This document shows, piece by piece, positions 42,205 through 53,547 of a stretch of DNA of 64,000 nucleotides. The notes beneath the pieces were generated by a model. The model saw nothing but the letters and a program-made list of their open reading frames with translations, did not search any database and was not told the origin of the DNA. Each line of letters opens with the position of its first letter. The stretch's first letter is position 1. This stretch comes from Gonatopus flavifemur (Eukaryota; Arthropoda; Insecta; Hymenoptera; Dryinidae). The stretch is from contig JAFFJZ010000014.1 in assembly GCA_018340375.1 (NCBI GenBank), positions 5,022,001 through 5,086,000 of the forward strand, read 5' to 3'. The translations under genes were made by a program, and so were the position numbers.

Positions 42205-44198
42205 GGGGCATTCCACGTCAAGTGCACCCGCGTAAGAACCTTCATCGCTGGAATTTTGATGGAACTTGGTGGAGTTGTTGTACTATTGGAGTACATAATT
42301 TTTGCAGAAGGGGGGAAGAAAATATCGACGGGTTGCCGAGATACAGGGGTTCAAAGTTTTGGACACGTTTGTCTTCGTTGAATTATAACTCAGTCATTAT
42401 TTTTTTTTGAATGCAAGTTATGGTTTCCCTCGATTTTTTCCGTTCTTTCCAAAGGATATAAAGACAATTCTCCAAATTAATTATTTCTGCAAAAAAAAGT
42501 GATTTTTATTTTTCTTTTCGATTTCTTTTGAAGATCGGCATTTTTGGAAATTCTTAAATTACGCTCAATCGAAAGCTTATTCTTCTCCCTTCAAAATCAT
42601 TGGTCACACATGATGGAGTCCCATGAGCTCATCAGTGAATTCAATCGTTAATGCCGGCATCATCCAGCTCCCAAGCGCGCTGAACATCCTGGTCAGCCGT
42701 CACCCGGTACGGCGATGAAAATTTCAACATGCTCTATTATCCGTAACATGTGACTTCGCTGAAAATTATTCTTTTATTGCGCAAAATGCTGCGCAATCTT
42801 CCCATTGGAATAACGATCAAATCACAATATTTACAGTCGTGTTTTATTATGAAAAGGGGAATGATATTGCACATGGAAGTATGGCAATTTTATCCGATGA
42901 TCTAATACATGACACAGTCGCGGTGTATGCTTTCCCAAAAATATTGATTACGTATTTGCAAGAAAAGTCCAATGTTGAGAGGATATTTTATTTCTCCGAT
43001 GGAGCAGCACAGCATTTCAAAAACAAGTACAACTCCCAAAATCTACTCCATCATGAGGAGGATTTTGGTATTGAAGCTGAGTGGCACTTCCATGAGACTG
43101 CACATGGTGAAGGGTCATGTGATGGTATCGGCGGGAACATAAAACGATGAGCAATGCGTGCAAGTTTACAGGCATCCTCAAGAGATGAATTTCAACCTGC
43201 GATGCATTTTATGCTTGGGCGAAAGATAATTTTTTAGGAACAAAAATATTTTCCAGTTCTAAAGAGAGCCATGGAAAGATACGAGATGAGCTGGAATGTC
43301 GATTCACTGTGCGGAAACGATTCCGGGGACAATAAAATATCATGCGTTCGTCCCAGTTCCACAAACGACTCTCCAAGTTAGAAGATATTCTTCGTATTCT
43401 AAAAGCAATTTTTTTCCAAAAATTCAGAAGGAAATTGAGAGAACTTGATGTACACATTCTCTTTCAATTCCATACACAACATTCACCATCTTGTAACACT
43501 ATTCATAACGTTATTGTGAGAAAATTGTATATACTTCTAAAAACAAAATACAAAATTTGTTCATTAGGAATGAGAAAATGAGAATATTGATAATGATAAT
43601 AAATAATTTCCACAGTAAATGAAGCATGTTCTATGTATTTCATCAATCATTTTGCAGTAGTCAAGAGGAAAAAATGTTCATCAACATTGCCGTACCAGGT
43701 GACGGCTGACCAGTATGTTCAGCGCGCTTGGAAGCTGAATCATGTCGGCTTTAACGATTGAATTCACTGATGAGTTCATGAGACTCCATCATGTGTGACC
43801 AATGATTTTGAAAGGGAAAGAATGAGCTTAATCGATTGAGCGTAATCGAAGAATTTCCAAAAATGCCAATCTTCAAAAAAATCGAAGAGAAAAATAAAAA
43901 TCACTTCTTTTCGCAGAAATAATTAATTTGGAGGATTGTCTTCATATCCTTTGGAAAGAACGGAAAAAATCGAGAAAAACCATAACTTGCATTCAAAAAA
44001 AAATAATGACTGAGTTATAATTCAACGAAGACAAACGTGTCCAAAACTTTGAGCCCCTGTATCTCGGCAACCCGTCGATATTTCCTTCCCCCCTTCTGCA
44101 AAAATTATGTACTCCAATAGTACAACAACTCCACCAAGTTTCATCAAAATTCCAGCGATGAAGGTTTTTACGCGGGTACACTTGACGTGGGATGCCCC
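42205..44198. mobile_element. 1,994-bp element with about 515-bp TIRs and a CTAC duplication
   Basis: The mariner is cut at ctac, which is present on both sides (42,201-42,204 and 44,199-44,202). The ends are ggggcattccacgtcaagtg and the complement of cacttgacgtgggatgcccc. Inverted homology extends from 42,205 to about 42,720 and from about 43,675 to 44,198 (for example ttcatcgctggaattttgat, cgcgctgaacatcctggtca against their complements). The core holds a decayed piece of the transposase-like family also seen at 26 kb. A 4-bp TSD with GGGG ends does not fit Tc1/mariner, piggyBac or hAT. Confidence 0.9.
42755..43330 (+). pseudogene. Fragment of unnamed transposase-like gene inside the long-TIR element
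   Basis: The core reads CDFAENYSFIAQNAAQ, WNNDQITIFTVVFYYEKGND, FYFSDGAAQHFKNKYNSQNL, HHEEDFGIEAEWHFHETAHG and EGSCDGIGGNIKR followed by a stop at about 43,148. Each matches the C-terminal half of the gene at 26,051-27,961 (VTFDLPENYAYV, SDGAKQHFKNKF, EWHYSATAHGEG), about half identical by eye. The N-terminal half is missing, replaced by TIR sequence. Confidence 0.8.
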
Positions 44199-44202
44199 CT
44201 AC

Positions 44203-44703
44203 ATCAGTTGAGAAACCGAATATTCATGCAAGGAAAGTTTTACTCTGTGTGTGGTGGGATTGGGAAGGAATTATTCACTACGAGCCCCTCAACCTGGCCA
44301 AACTATTACAGCTGAGCGTTACCGGGCCCAGTTGATCAAAGTAAGTGATGCTCTGGAGGAAAAAAGACCATCTACGGGGCAAGGAAGACGAAAAGTGATG
44401 CTGCTGCATGATAATGCACGTCCACATACAGCAAAACCAACCCAGTGACTCATCTTCAATTGAGCCTTGGAGGTTGTACTTCACGCAGCATATCCACCAG
44501 CTTTACCTCCTTCTGATTATCATTCATTCAGATCAATGTCGTCATATTCGGAGGAGCAGCACTTCATGAATATCGAAGATGTCCAGAAATAGCTGGATAA
44601 CTATTTTGTTTCAAAATCACCAAGTTTCTATGGTGAAGGCATTCATCTAACACTCGAGAAATGGCGAAAGACTGTAGATAATAACGGCAAATATTTTAAT
44701 TGA
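44203..44703 (+). pseudogene. Mariner transposase 3' part (copy 4)
   Basis: It resumes at the second CTAC with KPNIHARKVLLCVWWDWEG, IIHYE, then ITAERYRAQL, LLHDNARPHTAKPTQ and a stop, then LPPSDYHSFRSMSSYSEEQH and LTLEKWRKTVDNNGKYFN before the right TIR. It shares the copy 4 frame breaks but keeps two catalytic aspartates. Confidence 0.82.
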
Positions 44704-45115
44704 TAATTCTTGGAAGAAGTATTTTTTCATTAAAATTGAATTTGAGAAAAAAAAGCCGAGTTCCAACTTGCACACCTGATAAACATATTTTCATTCACGA
44801 TATCCTCTCCCCAATCCTCATCAATAATTATTTTCTCATCTGAAGTGGAGGTTTGAACAGAGCATCGGACTCAGATTTGTTGTATTACGTTGACTGCACG
44901 CTTGTTACAAGAAGACTGGAAAGTTTCGACGTAACACAGGCGTGAGCACGGATATGGTGGAATAATTCGGATTGTAAGATGTTCACACGCCCCAATGAGT
45001 AAGAACAGTTCAACGGAAGTTTTAATTCATAACAAAGTATTTATTGATCCTCCGAACTCGCGAACTCAATGATGTAATCAATGTACATCTTTGAGTGACG
45101 TATATCTAATATATA

Positions 45116-46375
45116 TTGGGAGTACAAATTAATTCGGTTCGTTTTTTACAGTTAAAGATGCGTTCATTTCAGAAGAACATGAATTATCAAATTCATCAAA
45201 GTATTGCCCATCGCTGGCTATCACTTTTTCTCATCTTTCGGGTAATTTTCGAATCCCGTTACGGAAAGACGTCTCGTCTTTCGAGGCGATCCAAGTTAGG
45301 AGCCAATTTTCGATTTCTTCAAACGAAGTGAACCGGTGGCCTGCCAAATCGTGCTGCATCTGTCGGAATAACTAGTAATCAGAAGAAGCAATGTCCGGCG
45401 AGTACGGCGGGTGCGGTAGAATATCCTACTACTTTTGCAACACGAGGCCGGGCGATATCGTGTAAAAGAATAACTTTGTCATGTCTTTCCATGTATTCTG
45501 GACGTTATTCTCGTAACGCACGACTCAAACGAATCAATTGTAGCCTATACTGATCACCTGTAATAGAATCAACAGATTTTAGCAACTCATATAGTATATA
45601 ACACCCTTTTGGTCCCACCAGATACACAGCATGATCTTTGAACCATGAATATTCCTCTTTGGTGTCGATGGCAACGATTGACCGGGCATAGCATAGTATT
45701 CTCTTTCCTTAGGGTTATCGTAGGATATCCATCTCTGATCTCCTGTCACAATCCGATGTGAGAACCCCTTTCTTCGTTGACTTTGAATCAACTGCTCGCA
45801 AGTGAAAAATCGCCGTTCAATGTCTCTAGGCTTTAAGTCATGGGGCACCCAATTGCCTTGCTTTTGAATCATGCCCATGGATTGTAATCGTACGGAAACT
45901 GCTTGTTGCGTAACTCCTAATGATTCCGCAAGCTCCTGTTGCGTTTGACTCGGATTTTCGTCGAGTAAAGCCTCCAATTCCTCGTTTTCGAATTTTCGTG
46001 GTTGTCCTGAGCGAGGCTTGTCCTCGACACTGAAATCGCCATTCTTGAAACGTCGAAACCATTCCCTACATGATTTATCATTTGGAGCATTGTCACCATA
46101 AACTTCCACAAGCATTCGATGGACTTCAACTGCACTTTTTTTCCAATTAAAACAGACAACTAGCACCCCCCGCAAATGCTGCTTAGTTAAAACGAAATTT
46201 GACAGACTTCACTGAGTAAAAATCGGGATTCTAGAAGGAACTCGAAGACATCAACTGAATATTATTCACAGGTGTCTAACCTCTCTGAAACAATTGAAAT
46301 CGATTGTGACTATGAAACATTCATGAGAACGAGAGTCATCTTTTCACACCGGACCGAACTAACTTTTACTCCCAA
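45116..46375 (-). mobile_element. Mariner copy 3, sister of the split copy 2
   Basis: TA-flanked (45,114 and 46,376). The ends ttgggagtacaaattaattc and the complement of gaactaacttttactcccaa are inverted. Length 1,260 bp. Sequence is closely similar to copy 2 throughout, which makes it the natural empty-site control for the LINE insertion there. Confidence 0.93.
45330..46205 (-). pseudogene. Mariner transposase (copy 3), inactive
   Basis: The start codon has changed (CTG at about 46,205 where copy 2 has ATG). The frame then runs VLTKQH, SAVEVHRMLVEVYGDN, RRFKNGDFSVEDKPRSGQP, WVPHDLKPRD, VTGDQRWISYDNP and LCIWWDQKGVIYY to a frameshift at about 45,590. Downstream a deletion of about 26 bp removes the stretch between RVAKVV and the PHPPYSPD region, and further stops follow. 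It is clearly dead but well preserved in its first 190 codons. Confidence 0.85.
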
Positions 46376-47839
46376 TAATATATATTGTATTCATATATAT
46401 TCGCCTTATTGATAATCCTCAGCGTGTTTACATTTTGGCCCCACTTGGGTTCAGCCTTGACCCCATGCTGGTCCAGTGTAGGCCCTATAGTACATAGTAC
46501 GTACGCGGTTGTAAGTTATGAATCATATCTCAAAAACTATTGAGCTGCCCACTTTGGAATTTTCATGAGATGTTCCATGAGGAGTGATTGGAAATAAACG
46601 AATATAACATCATGAAAAATTCATCTCCAGCATGTCTCCTAGTCCCAAATTCAATTTGTTTATAATATCTGCAAAATACACGGGATAAATGGGGGAAAAA
46701 ATCATTCCACATCCAGTCCATAAGCTCATGCAAAATACTAATTTTTGGCATGAGAAAATTCATTCCGAATCGAAGAGCTCCTCCACTATCAGTGATTGAA
46801 AAATGTTCGATTTTGACAACTCCAAAAGTTTGAGGAATCATATCTCGGAAATGAAAGATGTCACATCAAAATGAAGTAAAATACGTATCAATTATTTCCC
46901 TCCTTAGACTGAGAAGCGAGGGAATTTCAATTCTGTCCTCCGTTCGGAAACCACGCTTCAGCCGATCAACGTTCTTCACTGGTGTACGCACAACGCCGCA
47001 CGCAGTAATAACACATACAACAATTCGAGAATTGCAGCACGATAATTAGATGAGATTTATCGCGTTGACTGAGGGGAGCCCCGATACGTAGGTCGATAGG
47101 AGGACGTACGGGAGAGAATCCTGCCGTTAGGCTGACTGAACCGTGAGGGTGAAATTGAATTCAGGGTGATTCTGAACTGCGAACTATACACCTCGTTTAT
47201 ATTCAATTGCGAATAAGTTACTGAGTTTTATGAAGGTGGTTTCATCTGTGCTCCAGGTGGATGTCAAACCAACTGTTTCCTCCGTGGAATTAATCTCATT
47301 GCCCACGTTTCGGTGAGTCAAGATATCAGTTCTGTTTAATGATATCGTTGGTCACATCGTCGTGACCTTTTTTGAATTTTTCGCTCAGTATCCCCAGGGG
47401 CCACGTTCTCGCTCGCTAGATATCAGGAGAGTGATAAAATCGTGAGATTTAAACTCTCTTATCAGAAAATATCCACCACCGATTTGCCGGTGGATCTCCG
47501 CATTGGTCTCCATTCTTCAGAGTATTAGATTGGCTTGTTCCCCGTCTTTTGCCTCGGGATTGTATTTCGAGTTCATATTTATACTAAAATATTTTCATCT
47601 ATTTTTTAATTGACATCCTGTGTAATTCAATTCAACGCCTTTGTTCCTTTTCGGAACCAGCCATCTCTGCAGCCTGAGCTTGTCGAGATAGATTCGCAAG
47701 GAATTTGTTTCGAAGAGAGTATAAGATTTGACTTCATTTTCCCCTGTTGACTGTGATATCCTCCATTAGAGGATATCTGGCATCCTGGCCCTCTTATTCT
47801 CGCTTACTTGTTCGACCTTGATATTAGGGGGAAGAAAGG
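46376..47839. other. No gene recognised
   Basis: About 1.5 kb. From 47,050 to 47,830 the base composition is less AT-rich and there are no long ORFs, as might be expected of LTR or UTR sequence next to the LTR candidate at 47,840, but no repeat partner was found. Confidence 0.35.
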
Positions 47840-48065
47840 TGTTACAGACACTTGTGGCTGGCTGAAGAGTAAAATCTCACTCTGGAATTTCCAAACAGCG
47901 GGAATGTGTGCAAACTACCAGCTAATGTATACACTCTTGGTAACTACCCGTGAGCCCGAAATTTTCTGACTGGGCGAGAACTAGTTTTTCTCAGTAATCG
48001 TTCTGAAAAGTACTAGTTTCCAAGGAATCAGGGAATCTCGGGCTAACAATTGGTGACCTACAACC
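47840..48065 (+). mobile_element. Possible solo or 5' LTR with primer-binding site
   Basis: The segment starts TGTTACAGACAC and ends GGGCTAACA at 48,048 (TG...CA with TGTTA/TAACA inverted ends). It is followed after 2 nt by tggtgacctacaac, which looks like a tRNA primer-binding site in position and in its TGG start. Length about 209 bp. No second LTR, gag or pol follows, so this is a relic at best. Confidence 0.35.
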
Positions 48066-48614
48066 TGGTGGCTAACGTCAGGTTGCTCGCAGTCATGATA
48101 TTTTGTTCACCAGTGTACATTTTGCATATGGCGTTCACATAATCGTTCATGGAATCCGGGTTTCCCTCATATTCATCTTCCCATCGTCATGTTCTGAATC
48201 CTGGATGTGAAAGTCGCAGCCGACCATTGAGAGGATGCAGATGTATGAACATATTGGATTTAAAATTATCTCAAGAATGGCCTTGTAAATCTCGGGTTCA
48301 ACAAAAGTGGCAATGTGAAACATGCATGTACAAAGCACTGAGGAGAGAGATAGTGGACTCGACTACTCAACACCGTTGGATGCATTCAATCGCAATCTTC
48401 CATCGACTCAAATTGAATACAAGGTCCGTTAAATAATGTGCAATTGAGCTCACTACGAATCTGGTTGAATCAAGGAATTATTGCGGTTGGACGTTCTCAA
48501 CTGTCTTGCGTAGTTGGGTCCACTAGTCTTCTCTTTCAATATATGAAATTCCTTGATCCTCATGTGGACATACATATAAATGTTCCCACGGAAATGGCTA
48601 TTATAACTGGATCA

Positions 48615-49050
48615 CACAGGGCCTCAGAATGGAATTGAGGTGGAGCATCTCTCACCATGGTTCACATTTATGTTTTTGGGGTCGCTGATTACGATCCCGG
48701 TGTCGACATGACTCTATCGAATCAGGATGAAGGTCAAATGAAAGTCAAACACCTTGAATCACGTGATATAATTTATTTGACCCCAGATTCTGGGAGAACG
48801 GATAATTTCACATCCAGATGCGCCATTGACTTGTCAGTCAAAACAACCTTTGATGGGCATTTGGAGGTCACATGAAGGCGGGATTCTTTTTTTGATTCCT
48901 GGGCTAATATCTTCGCTAGGAACAGGTCTCGAACCAGTTGACTTTTATGGCTTGAGGTTAGCTGGTTACGGATCCAGTATTGATATGACTTTGTCACGTC
49001 AGGATCAAGGTCACATAGAAGGCGAATAGCTCAATTCGAATGATATAATT
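48615..49050. repeat. Left subterminal array (about 1.5 units of a ~277-bp repeat)
   Basis: After the terminus it runs ggggtcgctgattacgatcc, tgaaggtcaaatgaaagtc, gatataatttatttgacccc, gacttgtcagtcaaaacaac and aggaacaggtctcgaaccag, then starts again at 48,960 (gctggttacggatccagta). It is the inverted partner of 51,957-52,878. Confidence 0.75.
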
Positions 49051-49363
49051 TTCATGGAATCCCCACGCCTCTTCTGCCTCCTCATCCTGCTCATGTGTGT
49101 ATATCCGTATATGTGAGTGCTGTGTATGGAAGCATATGTAGTTGTTCATTCCCATATATGCTGTGTGTGCGTGCACGTAGTTTTGTGTCACCTCAGGCGG
49201 GCACGTGAGTATGTGTCTGTGTGTACATCTATTTGCGGTCATCTTCCAAGGGTTCCTTCGCACTATGGATAATACTGCGGGTGATGACGCAATTCTGATT
49301 CGAAATTTGAGTTCAGACGTTTCATACTGAAATCGTTTTGATCGGATGATTGGATTCCTCAAA

Positions 49364-50606
49364 TTAAATTGTGTAGAGGAGTCGTATACTCAGTGCGAAC
49401 TGAAAATCCATGTACCACGTGTTTTTTTTGTTGTTGAGAGATCTGCGGAGGGATTTCCTCTTGTGTCTATTTGTCAAATCTCTTTCCAAAGACCAACAAT
49501 AATCTGACATCATGTTTACATTCGGAACCCCTTGATATCTTCTCTCAAAATCTCTCAAGTCTTAGTGGGATCTCTCACCCTGCTCCTTACTGAAGTCCCC
49601 CAGATTTTCAGGGGAGTAAGCAATGTGAGAATGGAGGGAATGGATCCTCAAATACATCAAACATCCCATCTTTTGGTAGTTTTCCAACGATCTGTCGACA
49701 ATATCCTCGTAATCAGTCTTTGTTATTTCCTAAGAACATTTTCTGAATTTCTTTGAAACTACTCTGAGCTGCTCTCTCATTGGATGTCATCCTCATCTCG
49801 AATCCATCATCTTCCATCAGTTCCCTTGTGTGAAGATCATCGGAAACACCTTCATTGATTCTCGCTTCAGACATATTGAGAAATTTCTCAAATATATACA
49901 TGGAAGCGTCGCTCTCAAATGCCCTCATCGCTTTAATGAACTGTTTACATAAGCCGAGTTCAATATGTGAGGGTGAAGGATCATTCTGTGACTAGTAATG
50001 AGACTCTCTTGAACTATATGCATAGGTCCTGGAGTTAATTCTTGCCTGAGTGGCCAGTCTTTCTTTACGTAGTGTTGGTCACGGGCACCACCGTTCCACT
50101 CGCAAAGAAAACATGGGTACTTTGTGTTTCCACTTTGTGGACCTAATAAGATACTAGGTATTTTCAAATCTCCAACAAATTGCCATTCATGGTACCATAC
50201 TTCAACTTCTCGAGTATGAAATGAAGATTATCGTATTCCTATTTCAAGATCACTGAATGACCAACCGGTATAGGGGCATATGTGTTTCCATTAGGAAGTA
50301 AGACAGCTCTCAAACTTCTCATTGATGAATCAATAAATAGTCGCTAGTCACTATCTACATATCGACCACTTTCATACTCATTTATCAGTCCTTCAACATC
50401 ATTGCAATGAACCAAACCCTTTGATTCAGAGAAAAATTCCCGGGATGGGTGATCTCGATCATGATAGAAACTCACTCGAATACCTGGGGCGAAGCAATTC
50501 TTCTCTTTCAATCTAGAAGCTACGAGTTGAGAGTTTCTCTCGGGAGTCCTGCGTCTCGAATCAAGTCACTTAGCTCGTCCTGAGTGAAACCATGGGAAGT
50601 TCCTGG
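49364..50606 (-). pseudogene. C-terminal part of an uncharacterised gene family (broken)
   Basis: The minus strand reads, in changing frames: WRLFIDSS-like and PIPVGHSV near 50,280; EVWYHEWQFVGD, then SILLGPQSGNTKYPCFLCEW with two Cys; KKDWPLRQELTPGPM; ARINEGVSDDLHTRELMEDD and SNERAAQSSFKEIQKMFLGN; then FERRYQGVPNVNMMSDYCWS near 49,530. I recall this order of motifs from widespread uncharacterised invertebrate proteins (SGYTKYPCFLCLW, RYQGKWN..M..DYCW). The TKYPCFLC segment is loosely reminiscent of the SG..KG..ACP.C region of CACTA TNP2 proteins. Several frameshifts. Confidence 0.65.
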
Positions 50607-51368
50607 TTAACCATCTCCTGATTCTCTCCATTCATTCAGCTCCTCAGCTTGCTTAGTTTTGAATTCTTCAAATGACATTCTTGTATCAGTATCATTAGTT
50701 TCAGTTTCAAGACAGATGTCATCAGTAGACATCTGATGTTCATTTTCAACCCGTTCGATGTTGACCAAAACAGCATGAGTTACAGATTGAACAAATGCAT
50801 AAGATATTCTAGAATTATTCTGTTTGTTGTACCCAGATGTATCGGTCAAGCGGAAATAGCAATCAGTGTCATGATCTTCTGGCTCTTGCCAGATCGTAGG
50901 AAGAGCAAATTCCTGTTCCTTTTTTCCTGTGATTCGCAAGGAGCAAGTAACGCATATTTTTGAAGTCCCAGAATTGTCTATTCCACTGATATCTATATTG
51001 AAGGAGTTTTCGTAATGTGTTTCAAGTACATTTGTCAATTGCCTTGCCTGATTCGTGACGATATATTCCCCACAAACAACACAAAAGTTGTTTAATCGCT
51101 GATAACGCGGGGTTACTGTTGAACTTGTAGCATTTGACTCCAACAGGGCCAAGTCTCCCACCAAATTACAGCTGCGGTCGCAGGATGACGACGATGGCGG
51201 GCTCACTTGCTCACCCTGACCGATCACCGATACTGGGTCTTTGAGTCCCTGCATCGTACTTCTTCTTGTTCCTGTCATAACGGTTTGAACGCCTTCACCC
51301 AAGGACTTTGCCAGTGACCTGTTGCCCACCGTTACCACGTGGAGGTGCCGTGGGGCAGGCACAAGCAA
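50607..51368 (-). pseudogene. N-terminal part of the same uncharacterised gene
   Basis: A 253-codon open frame. After a serine-rich stretch it has a zinc-ribbon pattern, FCVVCGEYI...KICVTCSLRI (two CxxC pairs about 50 residues apart), then PTIWQEPEDHDTDCYFRLTD and TSGYNKQNNSRISY, matching the start of the family described for 49,364. This part is undamaged, while the rest of the gene is broken. It probably gives DNA or protein binding. No initiator could be chosen with certainty; the first codon of the open frame need not be the true start. Confidence 0.6.
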
Positions 51369-51509
51369 TTTTGGTTCACGATTTGCTTTTTTATAGCATA
51401 TTATGTGAGTGATTAGTCATGATGTCTAAGTGACCTGGAAATTGGTCGGATGTAAGTTCATCCTTTCCAGTGAGGATATTCAACAGTTCAATATGTATCC
51501 GTAGGACAG

Positions 51510-51668
51510 GAGGCCCATGCAGTAGTCACAGATCCGACAAAATGGCTTTACATACGGCGAGGAGGTACAAACATGTGACAACATGCACATATCACATGTT
51601 CACATGTATATATCATTGCATTAGCATGAGTGAGGTGGGCGTTTCAGATCTGTGACCACTGGGCCCAT
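51510..51668. mobile_element. Small MITE, gtcacagatc arms
   Basis: The arms ggcccatgcagtagtcacagatc (51,512-51,534) and its inverted partner gatctgtgaccactgggccc (51,648-51,666) flank a core of cacatgt palindromes. It abuts the next MITE. Confidence 0.6.
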
Positions 51669-51766
51669 CCCCAAGAGAACACAAACCTTTGAGAACGTTC
51701 AATGGATGTTCCTGAACGTTTGCGAACGTTCCTCGAACGTTCCTGAAGGTTTGTGTTCTCTTGGGG
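51669..51766. mobile_element. 98-bp MITE, near-perfect TIRs
   Basis: The ends ccccaagagaacacaaacct and aggtttgtgttctcttgggg are perfectly inverted over 20 bp. The core is a run of gaacgttc palindromes (ggatgttcctgaacgtttgc and similar). Confidence 0.88.
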
Positions 51767-51828
51767 CATGGTTTGAAATTCGAAGTCAGTTGGATGTCAA
51801 CACCCAAGCTTGGGACTGTACATCACCT

Positions 51829-51942
51829 ACATAGCATGAATGTCGAAGTAATATCTCCAGAATTTAATACAACATTCTAGAGATATTGTAATATTGTCAG
51901 AATGTTCTGGAGATCACACTGAGACATTTGTGCTATGTGAGT
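51829..51942. mobile_element. Small MITE, ctacatagca arms
   Basis: The arms ctacatagcatgaatgtc...atctccagaa and ttctggagatca...gacatttgtgctatgtgag pair. The core contains two further complementary words (acattctagag, agaatgttct). It is the third MITE in a row in this linker. Confidence 0.7.
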
Positions 51943-51956
51943 AACTCATTCAACTT

Positions 51957-52878
51957 CTCATTTTCCACTATGAACCAAGAATTGGACGGAATCACATCCA
52001 CCGAAATCGTAATCAGCTAACCCTGAGCCATCAAAGTCACTTGGTTTGAGACCTGTTCCCAGCGAAGATATCAGGTAAGGAGTCGAAAAAAGAATCTCGC
52101 CCTTATAAAACCTCAAAATGACCTCCGAAGGTTGTTTTGACTGACAAGTCAATGGCGTATCTGGATATGGAATTGTCCGTTCTTCCAGAATCCAGGGTCA
52201 AGCGGATCATATTACGTGATTCAAGGTGTTTAACCTCCATTTGATCTTGATCCCGACGTGATGGAGTCACGTCGACACCGGAATCGTAATCAGGGACTCT
52301 CTAAACACAAAAGTCAACTGGGTTGGGACCCGTTCCTAGCCAAGATATCAGCTGAGAAGTCAAGAAACGGATCCCGTCTTAATATAACCTCCAAATGACC
52401 TCTACAGGTTGTTTGGATTGACAATTCAATCGTATATCCAGATGTGAAATTGTCCCTTCTTTCAGAATCTGGGGTCAAATGAATTATATCACGTAATTCA
52501 AATTGTTTGACCTTCATTCGATCTTGATCCTAACGTGATGGGGTCATGTCGACACCGGAATCGTAATCAGGGACCCTCCAAACACGGAAGTCAACTGGTT
52601 TGAGACCTCTTCCTAGCGAAGATATCAGCCGAGAAATCAACAAAAGCATCCCATCTGTATATGACCTCCAAATTACTTCCGAAGGTTGTTTTGACTAACA
52701 AGTCAATGCGCATCTGGATGTGAAATTTTCCGTTCTTTCAGAACCCGGGGTCAAAAAAATCATATCAGCTGGTTCAGGGTATACGACCTTCATTTGACCC
52801 TGATCCTGCGACCTCAAAAACATAAAGGTCAACCTCGGTGAGAGATGCTCCACCTCAATTTCATCTTGTGGCCCTGTG
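51957..52878. repeat. Right subterminal array, more than 3 units of a ~277-bp repeat
   Basis: atcgtaatcag recurs at 52,006, 52,282 and 52,559 (spacing 276-277). Each unit has gagacctgttcctagcgaag, atgacctccgaaggttgttt, gacaagtcaatggcgcatc, gaaattgtccgttctttcag, cacgtgattcaaggtgtttg and cattttgatcttgatcctgacg-like phrases. The last partial unit runs into the terminus at 52,878. Confidence 0.85.
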
Positions 52879-53059
52879 TCATTAAAATCGTCACCAATCG
52901 AATATGATGTGAAATCCGATGATGTTCGTTCTGAATTTTTTTTTCTATCAGCAATTGGTCTTTTTGCTCATGGCTATATGAAACTTTTATGAAGGAGGAA
53001 ATAGGAGATGAAGCACCGAACAGTTGAGGAGTTCTCCAATTCACTTGAAATGCTGTACC

Positions 53060-53520
53060 CACGGATGTTGGAGCCGCTGATTACGAATCCGTTGTCCAAG
53101 TTTACGATCTCAAAATGACGGAGTTAGATTGAAAATAAAAGATTGTAAGACGATTAACCGACAAGCGACCAACGCTTGCGATAAACGAATAATCGTCTAT
53201 CTGTAGCACACAGGTCCGAATAAGGAATACGCTGACTGTTCATCGTCAAGCACCACTAGATTCCTTGAACCTGAGCTGGTTAGAAAGACAATGGTGAGGG
53301 ACATGTATACTCCAAAATTTCAGAAAGTTCTATTGCAGTGTTGCCGGTTGGTGAGCTGAGGTGATCGTTACACAGCGAAATTGAATTGACAGTAACAATA
53401 ATGGACATCATGTCATAAAGATATCCCGAAGAGAAAATCATCAATCTGTTGTCTCCCGGAATTTGGGGATTGACACAACGGATTCGTAATCAGCGACCCC
53501 ACGATCTCACTGAGTGATAT
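53060..53520. repeat. Isolated GGGTCGCTGATTACGAATCC-type units
   Basis: gagccgctgattacgaatccg at 53,070 and its complement ggattcgtaatcagcgacccc at 53,480 form single, oppositely oriented copies of the dispersed repeat core. No gene in between. Confidence 0.55.
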
Positions 53521-53547
53521 GTTTCCAGTGAACTCCAGAACTCCCCA

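Larger units (their letters stand above)
41523..44779 (+). mobile_element. Mariner copy 4, split by a long-TIR element
   Basis: The left TIR ttaggtgtgcgagttgaaac (41,523, after TA) pairs with the right end ttccaacttgcacacctga (44,779, before TA). The inner aactcggcttt / aaagccgagtt also pair. Mariner sequence occupies 41,523-42,204 and 44,199-44,779; the 1,994 bp between them is another transposon. Removing it leaves about 1,260 bp, the normal size. Confidence 0.92.
48615..52878 (-). mobile_element. 4.26-kb CACTA-like element with subterminal tandem repeats
   Basis: The two ends are inverted: cacagggcctcagaatggaa at 48,615 and, inward from 52,878, cacagggccacaagatgaaa, both continuing attgaggtggagcatctctc. 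Next to both lies tca (48,612-48,614 and 52,879-52,881), a likely 3-bp TSD. Inside each end are tandem repeats of about 277 bp: roughly 1.5 units at the left and over 3 at the right, in opposite orientation. The interior carries a minus-strand gene of an uncharacterised family. CACxG ends, a 3-bp TSD and subterminal repeats are the architecture of EnSpm/CACTA elements; that link is inference. Confidence 0.65.

Noticed and set aside
47050..47160. Possible polydnavirus or other viral insertion, considered because a wasp genome is possible
   Set aside because: No viral gene motif, integration signal or capsid-like ORF was found anywhere in the window; TEs explain the recognisable coding text.
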